Below are positions 46,991-58,235 of a DNA stretch of 64,000 nt, one piece after another. The DNA is from Heloderma charlesbogerti (taxonomy: Eukaryota > Chordata > Lepidosauria > Squamata > Helodermatidae). The stretch's first letter is position 1; each line of letters starts with the position of its first letter. The stretch lies in contig JANEZZ010001570.1 in the NCBI GenBank assembly GCA_026122225.1, positions 6,324,501 to 6,388,500 on the forward strand, written 5' to 3'. The notes under the pieces were generated by a model, which worked only from the letters and a program-made list of their open reading frames with translations, did no database searches and was not told the DNA's origin. A program made the position numbers and the translations under genes.

Positions 46991-47879
46991 GGTAGTCATA
47001 TATGTAATTACTTTGGGAGAACCATAGATTTAAGGATGCAAGATAATCTTGTGGCTACACTTTTCACAAATTAGCTCCCTGCAGACATTTTATAGATTCA
47101 TTATATTTATGTGCTTCTGTTTCAGATCAAATCAGTCTTATGGATCATTTCAGTAAATGTAGTAGTTTACAGGGTCAAGGCAGAAATAAAAATACAATCC
47201 TATCCTAGTTGCTTTCACAACAACCTTGAAAGGCAGACCTAAGTGGCAAGAATGTAAATGAGGAAGTCCGTGCTCATCATAAACAGAGATACTTCAGTTG
47301 GTTGGTTGGCTAACAGCAATGCCATCATAAGGTCAGAATGAGTTCCACAGGATTGGCTTGCAAGAACCACAGTGATCTAGGTCAGTTTCTAAATTGGTGC
47401 TTGCTGTTTTCAAGGGCTTTGCATCTAGTTCAGACCAACACTTTAGCATATTGACACAGCCATTAGCCTTGGCTGTCAGCCAAGTGGCAGGATGATTGCC
47501 CTGAGCACCACAGGGAGCAGGGGCCATCTGTGCACACATGTAGCGTGTAGCACAGGACCTCTAAGCCATGTCACATCAAAATTCACTAGTAAAGACTCAG
47601 AGATGCATTTCAGGCATTCAGTTATCACTTTCGCAATATGGCAAAATCAGAAATGCCATTTAGCACATCTATGTGTGGGCTGATGCCACTGAGTAATGCA
47701 GTTATTTTAAAAGCCGCTGCTAAGCAACACTGACGAAGTTGCCATGGAGAAGAACATTTTTTTCTTTGAGTAATACTCAATTATTTTAATATATTTTTAG
47801 AAGTTATCTTTCAAGTTACTTATTTTCATTTGCTTACTATCCCACACTACTCTTGGGGATCAGGCTTGGAGACATGTAT
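46991..47879. other. Non-genic interval
   Basis: No supported feature. Confidence 0.45.
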
Positions 47880-48035
47880 TTATCTCACTCATCTTCACAA
47901 CAACCCAGGGGTGTGGGGAATAATCATTAGTCCCATTTCACAGATAAAGACAGAGAATTACAACTCAATGAGAATGGCTTTCCCAAGAAATATGTAACAT
48001 GTCCATGGATGAGCAATGGTTTGAACTCTGATCAA
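47880..48035 (-). mobile_element. MIR-like SINE, antisense
   Basis: Plus strand shows 'catcttcacaacaacccagg', then cccatttcacagataaagac and tgagcaatggtttgaactct, the antisense order of the MIR core (Lys-type box B complement at the right end). Diverged; no duplication found. Confidence 0.65.
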
Positions 48036-48070
48036 TGAGGTCTGGGTTAAATAAGCCCCAGCTTTCTATG

Positions 48071-48367
48071 GTGTACAGCAGGGGTGGGCAACCTGCAGCC
48101 CTCAGCCTCATACAAAAGCCCTCTGCATGCAATCAGTTCAGACTTCTGGCAAGAGTGATCTATTTCTTCCCCGGCAGCCTACTGTGTGGGAAGGAAGATG
48201 GAAAGAGAGAAACAAAGGGGGTCACAGAAAGAGTGAGAAAAGGAGTTCATAAGAGAAAGAGAAAAGGGGTGGCCCACCCACTTTTGGCTCTGGCCCTGGC
48301 CACTACCAACGGCAGCCCCCAACAGACAACCTCAACAGAGAAAAGATTACCCACCCTTTGTGTATAG
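48071..48367. mobile_element. hAT (Charlie-like) non-autonomous element
   Basis: Begins caggggtgggcaacctgcag at 48079 and ends ttacccaccctttg near 48360, an inverted match typical of Charlie-type hAT ends. Flanks gtgtacag (48071-48078) and gtgtatag (48360-48367) agree at 7 of 8 (the last base of the element and first of the duplication overlap). Non-coding. Confidence 0.65.
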
Positions 48368-48599
48368 GCACATTTTATTTTTGTTAAATTTGTCAAAGTC
48401 ATAGTGTGTATCTGTTTTGAGGTATCAAGGTTCTGATGGGTCTTATTCTAAGGACGCACTGTAAGAGTAAGAACACAGAACTGTAAATCTAACATGGGAT
48501 GCAACATGTGCTTAAGAAGATGTGCACAAGCATAAACAGGCCTGTTTCTGTTGAAGCTAAATCAGCGTGAATGAGTCCTGAAATGAAGAATGATCTTAA

Positions 48600-48690
48600 A
48601 ATTGCCATGAAAATTGGAAGAGGACTATGTAAGCCACCTTGGGTTCCTTGCAAGAGGAAAAGAGGCAGGATATAAATGTAATAAATAAAA
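48600..48690 (+). mobile_element. L2-type 3' tail
   Basis: 'taagccaccttgggttcctt' followed by ggcaggatataaatgtaata aataaa is the standard tail of L2-type LINEs and their SINEs. Body not recognisable. Confidence 0.65.
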
Positions 48691-48989
48691 CTTAAGGCAA
48701 ATTCTCATGATCAAACTAATGTGTTGAAAATGTGGTTTGAGCAGATCCACACAGTTTGGCATATGGGGAATCAGTCATATAATTGCTTCATAATGGGGAT
48801 GCATGATCTGGATTGGAGTCCTGGCTTGGAGGTAGGGGGCTTTAGTCCTTCCCCCTACCCCTGATACAGCCCAATACAGATCAGGCCCTCTTCACCCACT
48901 ATTTTTTAAAGGCATTGCACAGTTGCCAATTGCATCCAGTAAACATGGCCCCAAGTCCACATTTACTGGGTGGCTAGTCCAGAAGAGTC

Positions 48990-49141
48990 TGTAGATCAGG
49001 AGTTGGGAATGTGTGAACCTGCAGATGTTGCTAGACTGCTGCACCCATTATCCCTAGCCAGCTTAGCCAATGGTGAGGGATGATGGGAGTTGCAGTCCAA
49101 CACATCTTGAGGGCTGCACATTCCCCAACCCTGCTGAAGAT
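48990..49141. mobile_element. Palindromic hAT-like MITE (family A)
   Basis: Starts caggagttgggaatg at 48998 and ends cattccccaaccctg at 49133. Flanks ctgtagat and ctgaagat agree at 7 of 8. The right arm 'gggagttgcagtccaacaca' is well preserved. Confidence 0.75.
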
Positions 49142-49349
49142 CAGTGGGAAGTCTGCTTCTATGGGCTGGCATCCTTTCCACCAGCCAGCCCTAGAGCTTC
49201 TTCTGCCCTATCACCTCTGAACCAAAAAGTCTGGAATCTAAACTAGGCCGTCGGCTCTCAGGGGCCAGATGAGTCTGCTAGATCTCTAATATTTTATACT
49301 GTATCTTTGTAATGGCTTTACATTGTCTGAACATACTTTGGGAGCTGAA

Positions 49350-49487
49350 CAGGGGTAGGCAGAAAGTTGATCTCCAGATGTTTTAGCCTTCACCTCCCAG
49401 AAGCCACTGCCAGCATGGCCAGTGGACAGGAATGCTAGGAGCTGAAGTCCAAAACATCTGAAGATCTACTTTCTCCCCCCCCCCCCG
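49350..49487. mobile_element. Palindromic hAT-like MITE (family A)
   Basis: Starts caggggtaggcagaaagttg; contains ctccagatgttttagcc and the inverted 'gaagtccaaaacatctg'. The right end is replaced or expanded by a run of 12 C (49475-49486). Confidence 0.7.
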
Positions 49488-50353
49488 GTAGCAAACGACT
49501 TGCGCTCCTTTATCACATCTCACATTCTGGATGATAACTGACATCCATCGGTGCTATCCTTCATTTGTATTCACTCAAAACAGCTGAACGACGGATTTTT
49601 CTGTGGGGGTTATTTATGAGTGAGTGTGATGAATTAGTAGGGGGTTACTACATTTTCCAGTTTGCCTATGAAAAAGAAACTCTAAGTTAAATAATAAAAG
49701 GAATACATTATTTTATTTCTTACTTCCAAGTATTTTATTTCTTACTTCCAAGTATTTCATACTTCCAAGTATTTTCAAAACATGTGATATTAAAAGATCA
49801 AAAAGGAAAGAAAAAGAATTTTAATATATCCATAATCATTGAAAGAACGGATGCAGCATGAGATTATTGGTTGGTTTATAATGAACAGTCATTAACAGGA
49901 AAGCTTTGATCTTTATTCACTACTGTTGCCTTCTGTTTGAAAAAAGATGATCTTTCAAAATCTGGCAAAACAGCCTAATACTAAGTCATCCATCTCTGTA
50001 AGTATCTGATGCAGGAGAATAATAATTTAACAATCTATAGCCACTTCTTGATGAACATTTCATTTATCAGGGTGTTCATCACATTTTATGCAGACAGAGA
50101 TGCTAGGAGTTCACCACTACTAAATTAATAGGGGGTTTTAGGAATAGAAAGGGCTACAGAGCTTTCATTACTAAGCCATTAATATCAATGTGATATATGA
50201 TATAGATCAATAGTGACTTACAGATATTGCAACATATGGTTACATGCCATCAAATCATTATCGTGTCTTTACTAAGGCGAGTAATTAGAAATGTGGACTA
50301 GAAGCACACTTCTTTGTTTTATGCTCAGTAACGTTACACATAATTACATTACA
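49488..50353. other. Non-genic interval with short tandem repeat
   Basis: Two 22-bp units and one partial unit of tattttatttcttacttcca at about 49709-49772. Otherwise nothing recognised. Confidence 0.45.
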
Positions 50354-52251
50354 CAACATTACACAAGTAGCTCACGAAAGAAGGGAAGCGAAAAGCAAGG
50401 GAGAAAGGGGAAGATATACCCAACTGAATGCAGAGTTCCAGAGAATAGCAAGGAGAGACAAGAAGGCCTTCTTAACTGAACAATGCAAAGAAATCGAGGA
50501 AAACAACAGAATGGGAAAGACTAGAGATCTCTTCAAGAAAATTGGAGATCTCAAGGGAACGTTTTGTGCAAAGACGGGCATGATAAAGGACAAAGAAGGC
50601 AGGGACCTAACAGAAGCAGATGAGATTAAGAAGAGGTGGCAAGAATACACAGAAGAACTATACAGGAAAGATCTGAATGTCCCTGATAGCCATGATAGTG
50701 CGGTCACTGAACTTGAGCCGGACATCCTAGAGAGTGAAGTCAAGTGGGCCTTAGGAAGCATTAGTAACAACAAAGCTAGCGGAGATGACAGTATTCCAGC
50801 CGAGCTATTTAAAATCCTAAAAGATGATGCTGTGAAAGTGCTGCATTCAATATGCCAACAAATCTGGAACACTCAACAGTGGCCACAAGACTGGAAAAGG
50901 TCAGTTTACATTCCAATTCCAAAGAAGGGCAACGCCAAAGAGTGTTCAAACTACCGCACAATTACGCTCATTTCACATGCCAGCAAGGTGATGCTCAAAA
51001 TCCTACAAGCCAGGCTTCAGCAGTATGCGAACCGAGAACTACCGGAAGTACAAGCTGGGTTTAGAAGAGGCAGAGGAACTAGAGATCAAATCGCCAACAT
51101 TTGCTGCATCATGGAGAAAGCAAGAGAATTCCAGAAAAACGTCTATTTCTGCTTCATTGACTACACTAAAGCCTTTGATTGTGTGGATCACAACAAACTG
51201 TGGCAAATTCTTAAAGTGATGGGAGTACCAAACCACCTTACCTGTCTCCTGAGAAACCTGTACGAGGGTCAAGAAGCAACAGTAAGAACCAGAGATGGAA
51301 CAACCGATTGGTTCAAAATTGGGAAAGGAGTACGACAAGGCTGCATATTGTCACCCTGCTTATTTAACTTATATGCAGAGTACATCATGTGAAATGCTGG
51401 GTTGGATGAATCAGAGGTCGGAATTAAGATTGCCGGGAGAATTATCAACAATCTCCAATATGCAGACGATACCACCCTAATGGCAGAAAGCGAAGAGGAT
51501 CTCAAGAGCCTCTTGTTGAGGGTGAAAGAGGAGAGTGCAAAAGCTGGTTTGAAACTCAACATTAAAAAAACTAAGATCATGGCATCTGGCCCTATCACTT
51601 CCTGGCATATAGAAGGGGAAGAAATGGAAGCAGTGACAGATTTTACTTTCTTGGGCTCCAGGATCACCACAGATGGTGACTGTAGCCATGAAATTAAAAG
51701 ATGCTTGCTCCTTGGGAGGAAAGCTATGGCCAACCTAGACAGCATAGTAAGAAGCAGAGACATCACCTTGCCGACAAAGGTCCGTCTAATCAAAGCTATG
51801 GTTTTCCCAGTAGTAATGTATGGCTGTGAGAGCTGGACTATAAGGAAGGCTGAGCGCCGAAGAATTGATGCTTTCGAACTGTGGTGCTGGAGAAGACTCT
51901 TATGAGTCCCCTGGACTGCAAGGAGGTCAAATCAGTCCATCCTAAAGGAAATCAACCCTGACTGCTCATTGGAAGGACAGATAATGAAGCTGAAGCTCCA
52001 ATATTTTGGCCACCTAATGCGAAGAGAAAAGTCACTGGAAAAGACCCTGATGCTGGGAAGGATTGAAGGCAAAAGGAGAAGGGGACGGCAGAGGATGAGA
52101 TGGCTAGATAGCATCACGGATGCAATGAATATGAACTTGAGCACACTCCGGGAGAGAGCGCAGGACAGGAAGGCCTGGCGTGCTATGGTCCATGGGGTCA
52201 CGAAGAGTCGGACACGACTGAACGATTGAACAACAACAACAACATTACACA
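50354..52251 (+). mobile_element. BovB LINE, 5'-truncated, 12-bp target-site duplication
   Basis: caacattacaca occurs at 50354-50365 and 52240-52251, bounding 1.87 kb of BovB (the terminal caacaac tail may contribute a few bases of the right copy). Homology begins next to 'gtagct...gaaagaagggaagc', i.e. in the linker after the endonuclease. The 3' end is cacgaagagtcggacacgac tgaacgattgaacaac. The frame is intact apart from two TGA codons, so the insertion is young. Confidence 0.93.
50364..52229 (+). pseudogene. BovB reverse transcriptase with two nonsense codons
   Basis: One reading frame covers the whole segment. It starts in the linker ('HERREAKSKGERGRYTQLN'), includes 'MGKTRDLFKKIGDLKGTF', 'NNKASGDDSIPAELFKIL', motif A 'CFIDYTKAFDCVDHN', 'GVRQGCILSPCLFNLYAEYI', motif C 'QYADDTTLMAESEED', and ends 'VTKSRTRLND'. 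TGA codons occur at 51390-51392 (after YIM; the other BovB copies have Arg AGA) and 51903-51905 (Arg CGA to TGA by CpG decay). Catalytic aspartates are kept. The endonuclease is missing, so it cannot act alone. Confidence 0.93.
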
Positions 52252-54147
52252 TAAACTCACAGATTCTGCTGGGATCTTACCCACCTACAAGATTTATATT
52301 AAAACAAGAATACTGTGATTTTAAATTATTTTACTTAACATTTATATCCCACTTTTCAGTAAAAACAAAACCCCACAATAACTTCAAAATATCAATATGC
52401 AAATAGTAATAAGAAAGTCAATAAAATGTTTAAAGCACCGTTTAAATATATTGTACGGCTTTCATTATGCAAGCTTTAAGCAAAAAACATGTCACCTAAT
52501 ACTGTGCATTTCCACCTCCACATGGACCTCTCTAAAACAGACTCTGATGGTCTGTATTCATGTTATACTAAATGTCACTCTTTTGTTACATTGCTGAACC
52601 TATTAATATGTTTGGCATTACAGAAGAAGGTTTAGATTTTGTTGGGGAGAGAGTAATAAGTGAAATCATTAAATGTTTCTTGCTTGTTATATATTTTTAA
52701 AGTTAATTTCAACCGTTTCCTCAATGCTTTCTGTGAAGACCTGTTCATTAGAATTTATTTTATAAAAGATGTCAAAGTTCAGGTTTTGGTATTTTATTAA
52801 TTGGCAGTGGCATTGTGAAGCAAGGAAAGACATCATTACCAGGAATACACCGAATGCCCATGGGGTTTCCATTTTTGCTTTAAAACCTGTTCTTTCAAGA
52901 AAGTAGTACCTCTTCCTTCAAATGAGTGGGCAAGTTATAAGAGAAGTGCATTGTCAACATTTGTTTGGGGAATGCATAGTTCACTTGGACTGAAGTCTGC
53001 GAATACCTCTGCTGACCCTCTGAGACTAGTTCAGATCCCTCAGGGCAAGGCTGGGAATTTCCCACCCATGTGCAGGCATCTCAAAATTGCAAGGCTCATA
53101 GAACTCGATTGCCAGAGCCAAGAGAGTCTGGCTCCTGAGCAGAGCTTGGATGGGAAACCACTTGGGAGCCATATATATGCCATATTGAGCTTCTTGCTAG
53201 AAAAGCAGGGTATAATACACAAATCAGTGGAACACTGGGAGAGGTTTGAGTCTCAAAGCATTGTTGCATATTAACATAACACATGCTCTTTCACCCTATC
53301 CCTTTAAAGAAATCTAAAGATTGTATGGATAGATAAGAAAAACGTTGTGACATAATACGTAGTTCTAGAGACAGGATATTACATTCAGCTAGTGCCATCA
53401 CAGATAATAGCTTCCAAATGAGCCAAGGGAAACCTGTGAAAAAGCTCTACCTGCAACCCTATCATCATAGAAATTACACAGCTCTCTGAAAAATGCTATT
53501 TCTTTCAGTACATAGAATGGGCACTGAGATGGACTGAGTAAAAATATTCCCATATGGCATCAGATTTACATAACTCGGCATCAGACCTAGAATTTTTAAA
53601 AATAACTGAAACTAGCAGCCAATAACATACAGCAAATACTTAGCATGAGCAGATGACACTTATGAGTCATTTCACTCCAAGCCCAAGATGTGCGTATGGT
53701 ACTGAGCATCACCTACATACACTGGATGGAGGTTCAGAAATATATCACAGCAGGTAACAGATTCTATCATTATTAAAGTGCAGAAAGTTAAGGTTGTACT
53801 GACAATGTATTTTAAAAATTTCTTAAAATAGCACATAAGATAAAGAATATTAGGTCGGGGATTTTTAAAAAATTGTAGCAAGCTTCCTTAAATGAAGGGG
53901 CAAATATTGACTCTTTCCAAATATAGCTAAAACAAAATAAAGACAAATTGGCTGGCAGGCTTCACTCCTATCCAGGAATAGATCAGGAGGTTGAATGGAA
54001 GGGGGTGGGGTGGGGTGGAGCTGAGCCACATTAGTCTATGTAAAGCTTTGAACTTCAGGACTCTATGCTCACCATGCAAGGCAAGAGCCCATTTGTCAGT
54101 CAACAGAATGGTGTCTTCATAAGTTAAGAGATCATAATGAGCTGAGG
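52252..54147. other. Non-genic interval (one unexplained small ORF)
   Basis: An L2-like antisense tail may lie at 52320-52430 ('atttatatcccacttttcag'). The remainder is unclassified, except the small minus-strand frame described separately. Confidence 0.4.
52687..52872 (-). CDS. Candidate small secreted-type ORF or first exon, unverified
   Basis: A 61-codon frame beginning METPWAFGVFLVMMSFLASQ then CHCQ. The N-terminus has a hydrophobic core of about 14 residues and an Ala/Ser-Gln-Cys region resembling a signal peptide and cleavage site. The start has a favourable context (A at -3, G at +4). The rest is Asn/Ile/Glu-rich with no domain I know. A donor-like GTAATG lies inside the hydrophobic stretch, so it could also be a first coding exon cut there. 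No homologue recognised. Chance is the default explanation in AT-rich DNA. Confidence 0.12.
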   Translation of the reverse strand: METPWAFGVFLVMMSFLASQCHCQLIKYQNLNFDIFYKINSNEQVFTESIEETVEINFKNI

Positions 54148-54228
54148 CTGCAATTCTATGCAAACTAACTTGGGCATAAGCCCCACTGAACTTACTTCTG
54201 AGTAAATATACATAGGACTAGGCTGCAC
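54148..54228. mobile_element. Palindromic MITE (family D)
   Basis: 'ctgcaattctatgcaaacta' pairs with the complement of 'catacataggactaggctgc', with the central 'ataagccccactgaacttac'/'acttacttctgagtaaatat' symmetry. A weaker relative is at 4385-4470. Confidence 0.55.
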
Positions 54229-54244
54229 AAGGAGTTTTTCCTTC

Positions 54245-55530
54245 TAGAACATGAGAGCAGCCCTGCTGGATCAGACCAAAGGCATACCTAATCCACTATC
54301 CTGTTTCACACAGCAACCAACCAGATACTTATAGGAACCCCGCAAGTAGAACATGACCACAGTAGCACTCTCCCAGCAACTGCTGCCTCTGATTTTGGAA
54401 GTCTATCTATCTAGCCAGCCATCATGACTAGTAGCCACTGAAAGTCTTATCCTCCATGAATTTGTCTAATCCCCTTTTAAAGCACCTGTCCATGTTGGTG
54501 GTCATCATCATCTTGTGGTACAAAATTCTATAGTTTAACTGTTGTGCCCTGTGTGAAGAAGTACATCCTTTTGACTGTTCTGAATCTTTAGTTTCATTGG
54601 ATGACCCCAGGTTCTAGTATTATGAGAGGGAGACAAAAACTTCACTTTCTCCACATCATGCATAACTTTGTCATGTCCCCACTTACTCACCGTTTTTCTA
54701 AGCTAAAAAGCCTCAAAGGTTTGTGACCTCTTATAGATTGCTCCAGCCCCTTGATCATTTTGCTTACCCTTTCCTGCACCTTTTCCAGCTCAATAATATA
54801 TTTTTTGAGGTGTAGTGGCCAGAACTGTACACATTATTCCAAATGTGGCTGCACCGTACATTTGTATAAGGGCATTTGGCAGTTATCAATTTGATTCACA
54901 GTTGCCACACACTGGGCTGATATTTTCACTGAGCTATCCTCCACAAAGACTGCTTTCCTTGTCAGTCACCACCAGGTCAGACCATAGTGCATATTTTGCC
55001 CCAATGTGCATTGCTTTACACTTACTTACACTGAACTGTATTTGCCACTGTATATTGCCCATATCACCTACTTTGAAGAGATATTTCTGGAGCTCTTCAA
55101 AACTCCTTTTTGTTTTTACCATCCTGAATAAGTTGGTATCATTAGTAAGCTTGGCTATCTCACTGCTCACCCCTAGCTCCAGATCATATACAAACAAGTT
55201 AAAAAGCACCAGTCCCAATATAGAAATTTGGGGAACTGCACTTCAGTCCCTCCATAGTGAGAACTCTCCATTTATTCCTACTCTGCTTCCTGTTCTGTAA
55301 GCAGTTACTGATCCATAAGAGGACCCATCCATAAGAGACCTATCCTGTGACTGCTAAGTTTGCTCAGGAGCCTTTGGTGAAGGACTTTAGCAAAAGCTTT
55401 TTGAAAGTCCAAGTTTACAAAGTCTACTGGCTCACCCATATCCACATATTTGTTGACATTCTCAAAGAACTCTAAAAAGTGAGGCAGGAATTCTCTCTGC
55501 AAAAGCAATGTTGATTCTTCTTCAACAATA
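54245..55530 (-). mobile_element. CR1-L3-type LINE, 3' part with decayed RT
   Basis: The 3' end at about 54247 (gaacatgagagcagccctgc in antisense) matches the L3 terminus. Upstream on the minus strand, RT sequence can be read in broken frames: 55508-55305 has 'VDFVNLDFQKAFAKVLHQRL' (motif A, Asp kept), and 55218-54934 has 'GLVLFNLFVYDLE' and 'KLTNDTNLFRMVK', where the usual FADD is TNDT so one catalytic aspartate is lost. 5'-truncated and dead. It abuts the L2 block at 55.54 kb on the same strand. Confidence 0.85.
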
Positions 55531-55539
55531 TTTGTTTTT

Positions 55540-56230
55540 TAAATTAGTAATATGTATATAACATCTTTCCACAAATATCACCAAGGCTGTGTACAATACA
55601 AATAGAAACAATCCATAAAACACAGAAAAAATAAAACCATATTGAAAAAGCAAACATTAAAGCCTCTACTCACAGTTTAAAGGCCAAATTAAAGAAATGT
55701 GTCTTAACTCCTTTCCATAAAGCTGAAAGAGTAGGGACCAATCTTAGCCTGAAGGGAGACCATTCCACAATTTGGGAGCAATGCAGGAGAAAGCTCTTTC
55801 ATGCATGCCCGACACACGGGCCTCTGCAAGCAGAGGTGTCCTCAAAAGGGCCTCTCCTGCAGCTCTTAATAGCTAAACAGGTTTGTAATGGGGCAGGCAG
55901 GCCCCCCGATAGCCAGGCCCTAAGCCATCAGAACATCATCTCGAATTGAGTATGGAAAACAACTGGCAACTAGTGCAGATCTTTCAATATAGAGGTGACA
56001 TGCTCACAATACTGTACACCAATTAGCAACCCATTTGACACATTTTGCACCAACTGAAACTCCCAGGCACTCTTCAAGGGTAACTCTTCATAAAGTGCAC
56101 TGCATTGATGCAACCAAGACATGGATAACTGTTTGTAAAGGAAGGCCGGGCAATGTGACTCTTGCCAGTCATGTCTTACACACTGCCACCACCTCCTTGG
56201 CCCCCACACCTGGGACTTGGAGGAACCTCC
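55540..56230 (-). mobile_element. L2-like LINE, RT C-terminus and 3' UTR
   Basis: Minus-strand frame 56209-55970 reads 'FQLVQNVSNGLLIGVQYCEH' and 'VTSILKDLHWLP', the C-terminal signature of L2-like LINEs (LQLVQNAAARLLTG..HWLPV). Below 55950 follow 'cctctgcttgcagaggcccg' text and the 3' UTR with an ageing tail near 55545. It probably belongs to the same element as the L2 pieces at 58855-61965. Confidence 0.75.
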
Positions 56231-56992
56231 CGGATGTATGGCCTCCTGAGCTCAAGCAGCAGGGACCCAACCAGCTTCCCCCAGCAACCTGAACTCAGAA
56301 CAAATGAACAGCTTGGTAACGCTGGGCCATTTACACTGGATTCAGCGCTGACCCCAATGGGAAATCAGCAGCACAAGAAATGGGGGTAGTTTATTTACAT
56401 GGTAGGGAAAGGGGATGGGGAGAGAGAGTACAATATAGGGAAGTTGCAAAAGTTCTAAAATGTTATAGACAGTTGGAAACCCAATACAGACAAAATAATA
56501 AAACCGCTAACTGACCTATGCTACTTACTATTCGTAACAGTCCTTCAGTCATAAGCTGCACCAAACCTGCTCCTCCAGACCAGATGGAGAACAAAGGACC
56601 TAGACCTGACAGCCCTTCCCAGCTTTATACCATATCCAGGCCTGACTTGGCCACACCTTCCCCACACTCTCATGAAGAAGGGGTGGCATGATTCACACTT
56701 TGCCAGTTGTAGCCACTCCATAGTCCTTTGGGCTGGAGTAGTTTATGACCTTGAGGCTGCAAATAATGGTCCCAATTGGAAAGTCCCTTGACATAAACCA
56801 GGCCTAGCCTCTCCTCCAGGTGTCACAAGATCACTGTGCCAGCATCCTCCCTTCTCAGGTGCCTTACTGACCCACAATCTCCTATTCTATGCCATAAAGC
56901 AATACAATCCTAAGACAGAAAAATAACATAAAGACACTCTAATTCTTTTCTAAGTTCCCAAGACAGCCAAGGAAAATGGAGGCACTCTGATA
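56231..56992. repeat. Unclassified block between L2 and hAT
   Basis: Repeat-like text (ggggtagtttatttacatgg near 56386, 'accaggcctagcctctcctc' near 56796) without RT, transposase or clear termini. By position it separates two parts of one L2 and is therefore probably an insertion of its own, perhaps an LTR-type remnant in antisense. Confidence 0.35.
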
Positions 56993-57689
56993 CTTTACAC
57001 CAGAGCTTTCCAAACTTTTCATGTTGGTGACACACTTTTTAGACATGCATCATTTCATGACATGGTAATTCAGTTTTACTAGCAAACCAGAGGTTAAACT
57101 AACCCATTATAAGAGATACGGACACATACATAAATTGTAATAACGAAATGTATGGGGATAGAACATATCTCATGAAAACCTTTCATTTATATTTTTTAAA
57201 ATATATGATTTGTAAGATAATAACATACATTGTTGTCATTTATGAGTAACAGTATGTAAATATGTGCAAGAAAATGTGAAAAATAAACAAAATTAACTAA
57301 AGTATTTACAATACATATTAGGACACAGAGGCCCAGGTAGGAGCCCAGCTGCAAAAACACATGAAGTAGAGAAGCAAAAGTCCAACAAAAATGGTGTAAA
57401 TATATATGTCTCACTACAAGGTTATATTGCTGTAAATACTTGCAATGCCTATGTCCCGAGTCCAGTTCCAGCACTCTCTGGTGGTACACTGCTGGTGGGT
57501 GGTTAATCCACAATTACAGCAGAGTAAAAATAAAAATAAATGGCAGAAATCAAATTATAAGTGCCAGGTGGTGGGTGGCTTGCTGTTTGCCACATTGGGT
57601 TTGGGAGGGTGGCCTCCCTTCAGCCAGCAGCAGGTGGGTTGACTGGGTGACAGTCTGCAGCTGTGCTCGCCTGGGTGATTGGGAGCACG

Positions 57690-57995
57690 CTGATTCTGAG
57701 GCTTCTGGCTTCCACTGAGCTCCATTCCGACTGGCCAAGATGGCGGACGGCCCGCTTGGTGCAGTCCCAGGCGGCGTTTCCACCTGCGCGCTACTCTGGC
57801 CTGGCCGCACAGCAGCGCGGTGCAGAAGTCCGCGAAGGGCACACTCGAAATCTCGCAGGGCTGGTGGCCGCTGCCACTTCTCCGCACTGGCGTCGGCCAA
57901 GCTCTGTTCCCAAGGCACCACCTCGCCTCCCCTCCCTTCTCTTCGCCCCATGCCTCTACCTCGCCTTACTGCTCCAACACTGCCAATCACGTGTG
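57690..57995. promoter_or_regulatory. CpG-rich promoter-like segment inside the hAT
   Basis: CpG density rises sharply relative to all other parts of the window. The segment carries AAGATGGCGG (57737-57746, YY1-type core with an ATG), CCAAT (about 57983-57987) directly followed by CACGTG (57988-57993, USF/E-box). It may be a captured host promoter or an intrinsic GC-rich feature of the family. Function is inferred only from motifs. Confidence 0.25.
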
Positions 57996-58020
57996 CCCTA
58001 CATCAAGACACCACATGATC

Positions 58021-58079
58021 CTAAAGCAGTTAATGTTAAAGCAGCTAAGCCCTAGCTGCTTTAACATTAGCTGCTTTAG
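58021..58079. repeat. 27-bp inverted repeat with 5-nt loop
   Basis: 58021-58047 and 58053-58079 pair with one mismatch (ctaaagcag at one end, ttaaagcagcta near the loop). The word 'taaagcag' also repeats directly within each arm. It lies inside the hAT. Confidence 0.9.
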
Positions 58080-58235
58080 GAAGTTCCGGGGGAGGAGCCA
58101 AGGGAAGCAAACGCGAGTAAGGGAGCTCTGCGGTGCCCTTCCGCACAATTTTCTGCATTTTGCGCGACACATCTACACACTGCCGCCGACACGCTAATGT
58201 GTCGCGACACAGTTTGGAAAGCTCGTGCTTTACAC

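Larger units (their letters stand above)
56993..58235. mobile_element. Non-autonomous hAT, 1227 bp, perfect 8-bp duplication
   Basis: ctttacac flanks both sides (56993-57000, 58228-58235). The termini cagagctttccaaact and the complement of cacgagctttccaaact share a 14-bp exact inverted core. The left part (57001-57560) is AT-rich; the right (57690-58200) is CpG-rich. A 27-bp stem with one mismatch lies at 58021-58079. No transposase. The element inserted in or beside the plus-strand CR1-L3. Confidence 0.9.

Noticed and set aside
51390..51392. TGA read as selenocysteine
   Set aside because: Other copies encode Arg at this position and no SECIS-like structure was sought or expected; nonsense mutation is simpler.
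54815..55300. 161-codon plus-strand frame
   Set aside because: Antisense of the CR1-L3 reverse transcriptase.
57740..58018. Protein starting MADGPLGAVPGG as a housekeeping-type gene start
   Set aside because: The ATG context is attractive (AAGATGGCGG), but the frame lies inside a hAT element, has low-complexity Arg/Ser/Pro composition and no domain. Kept only as a promoter-capture question.
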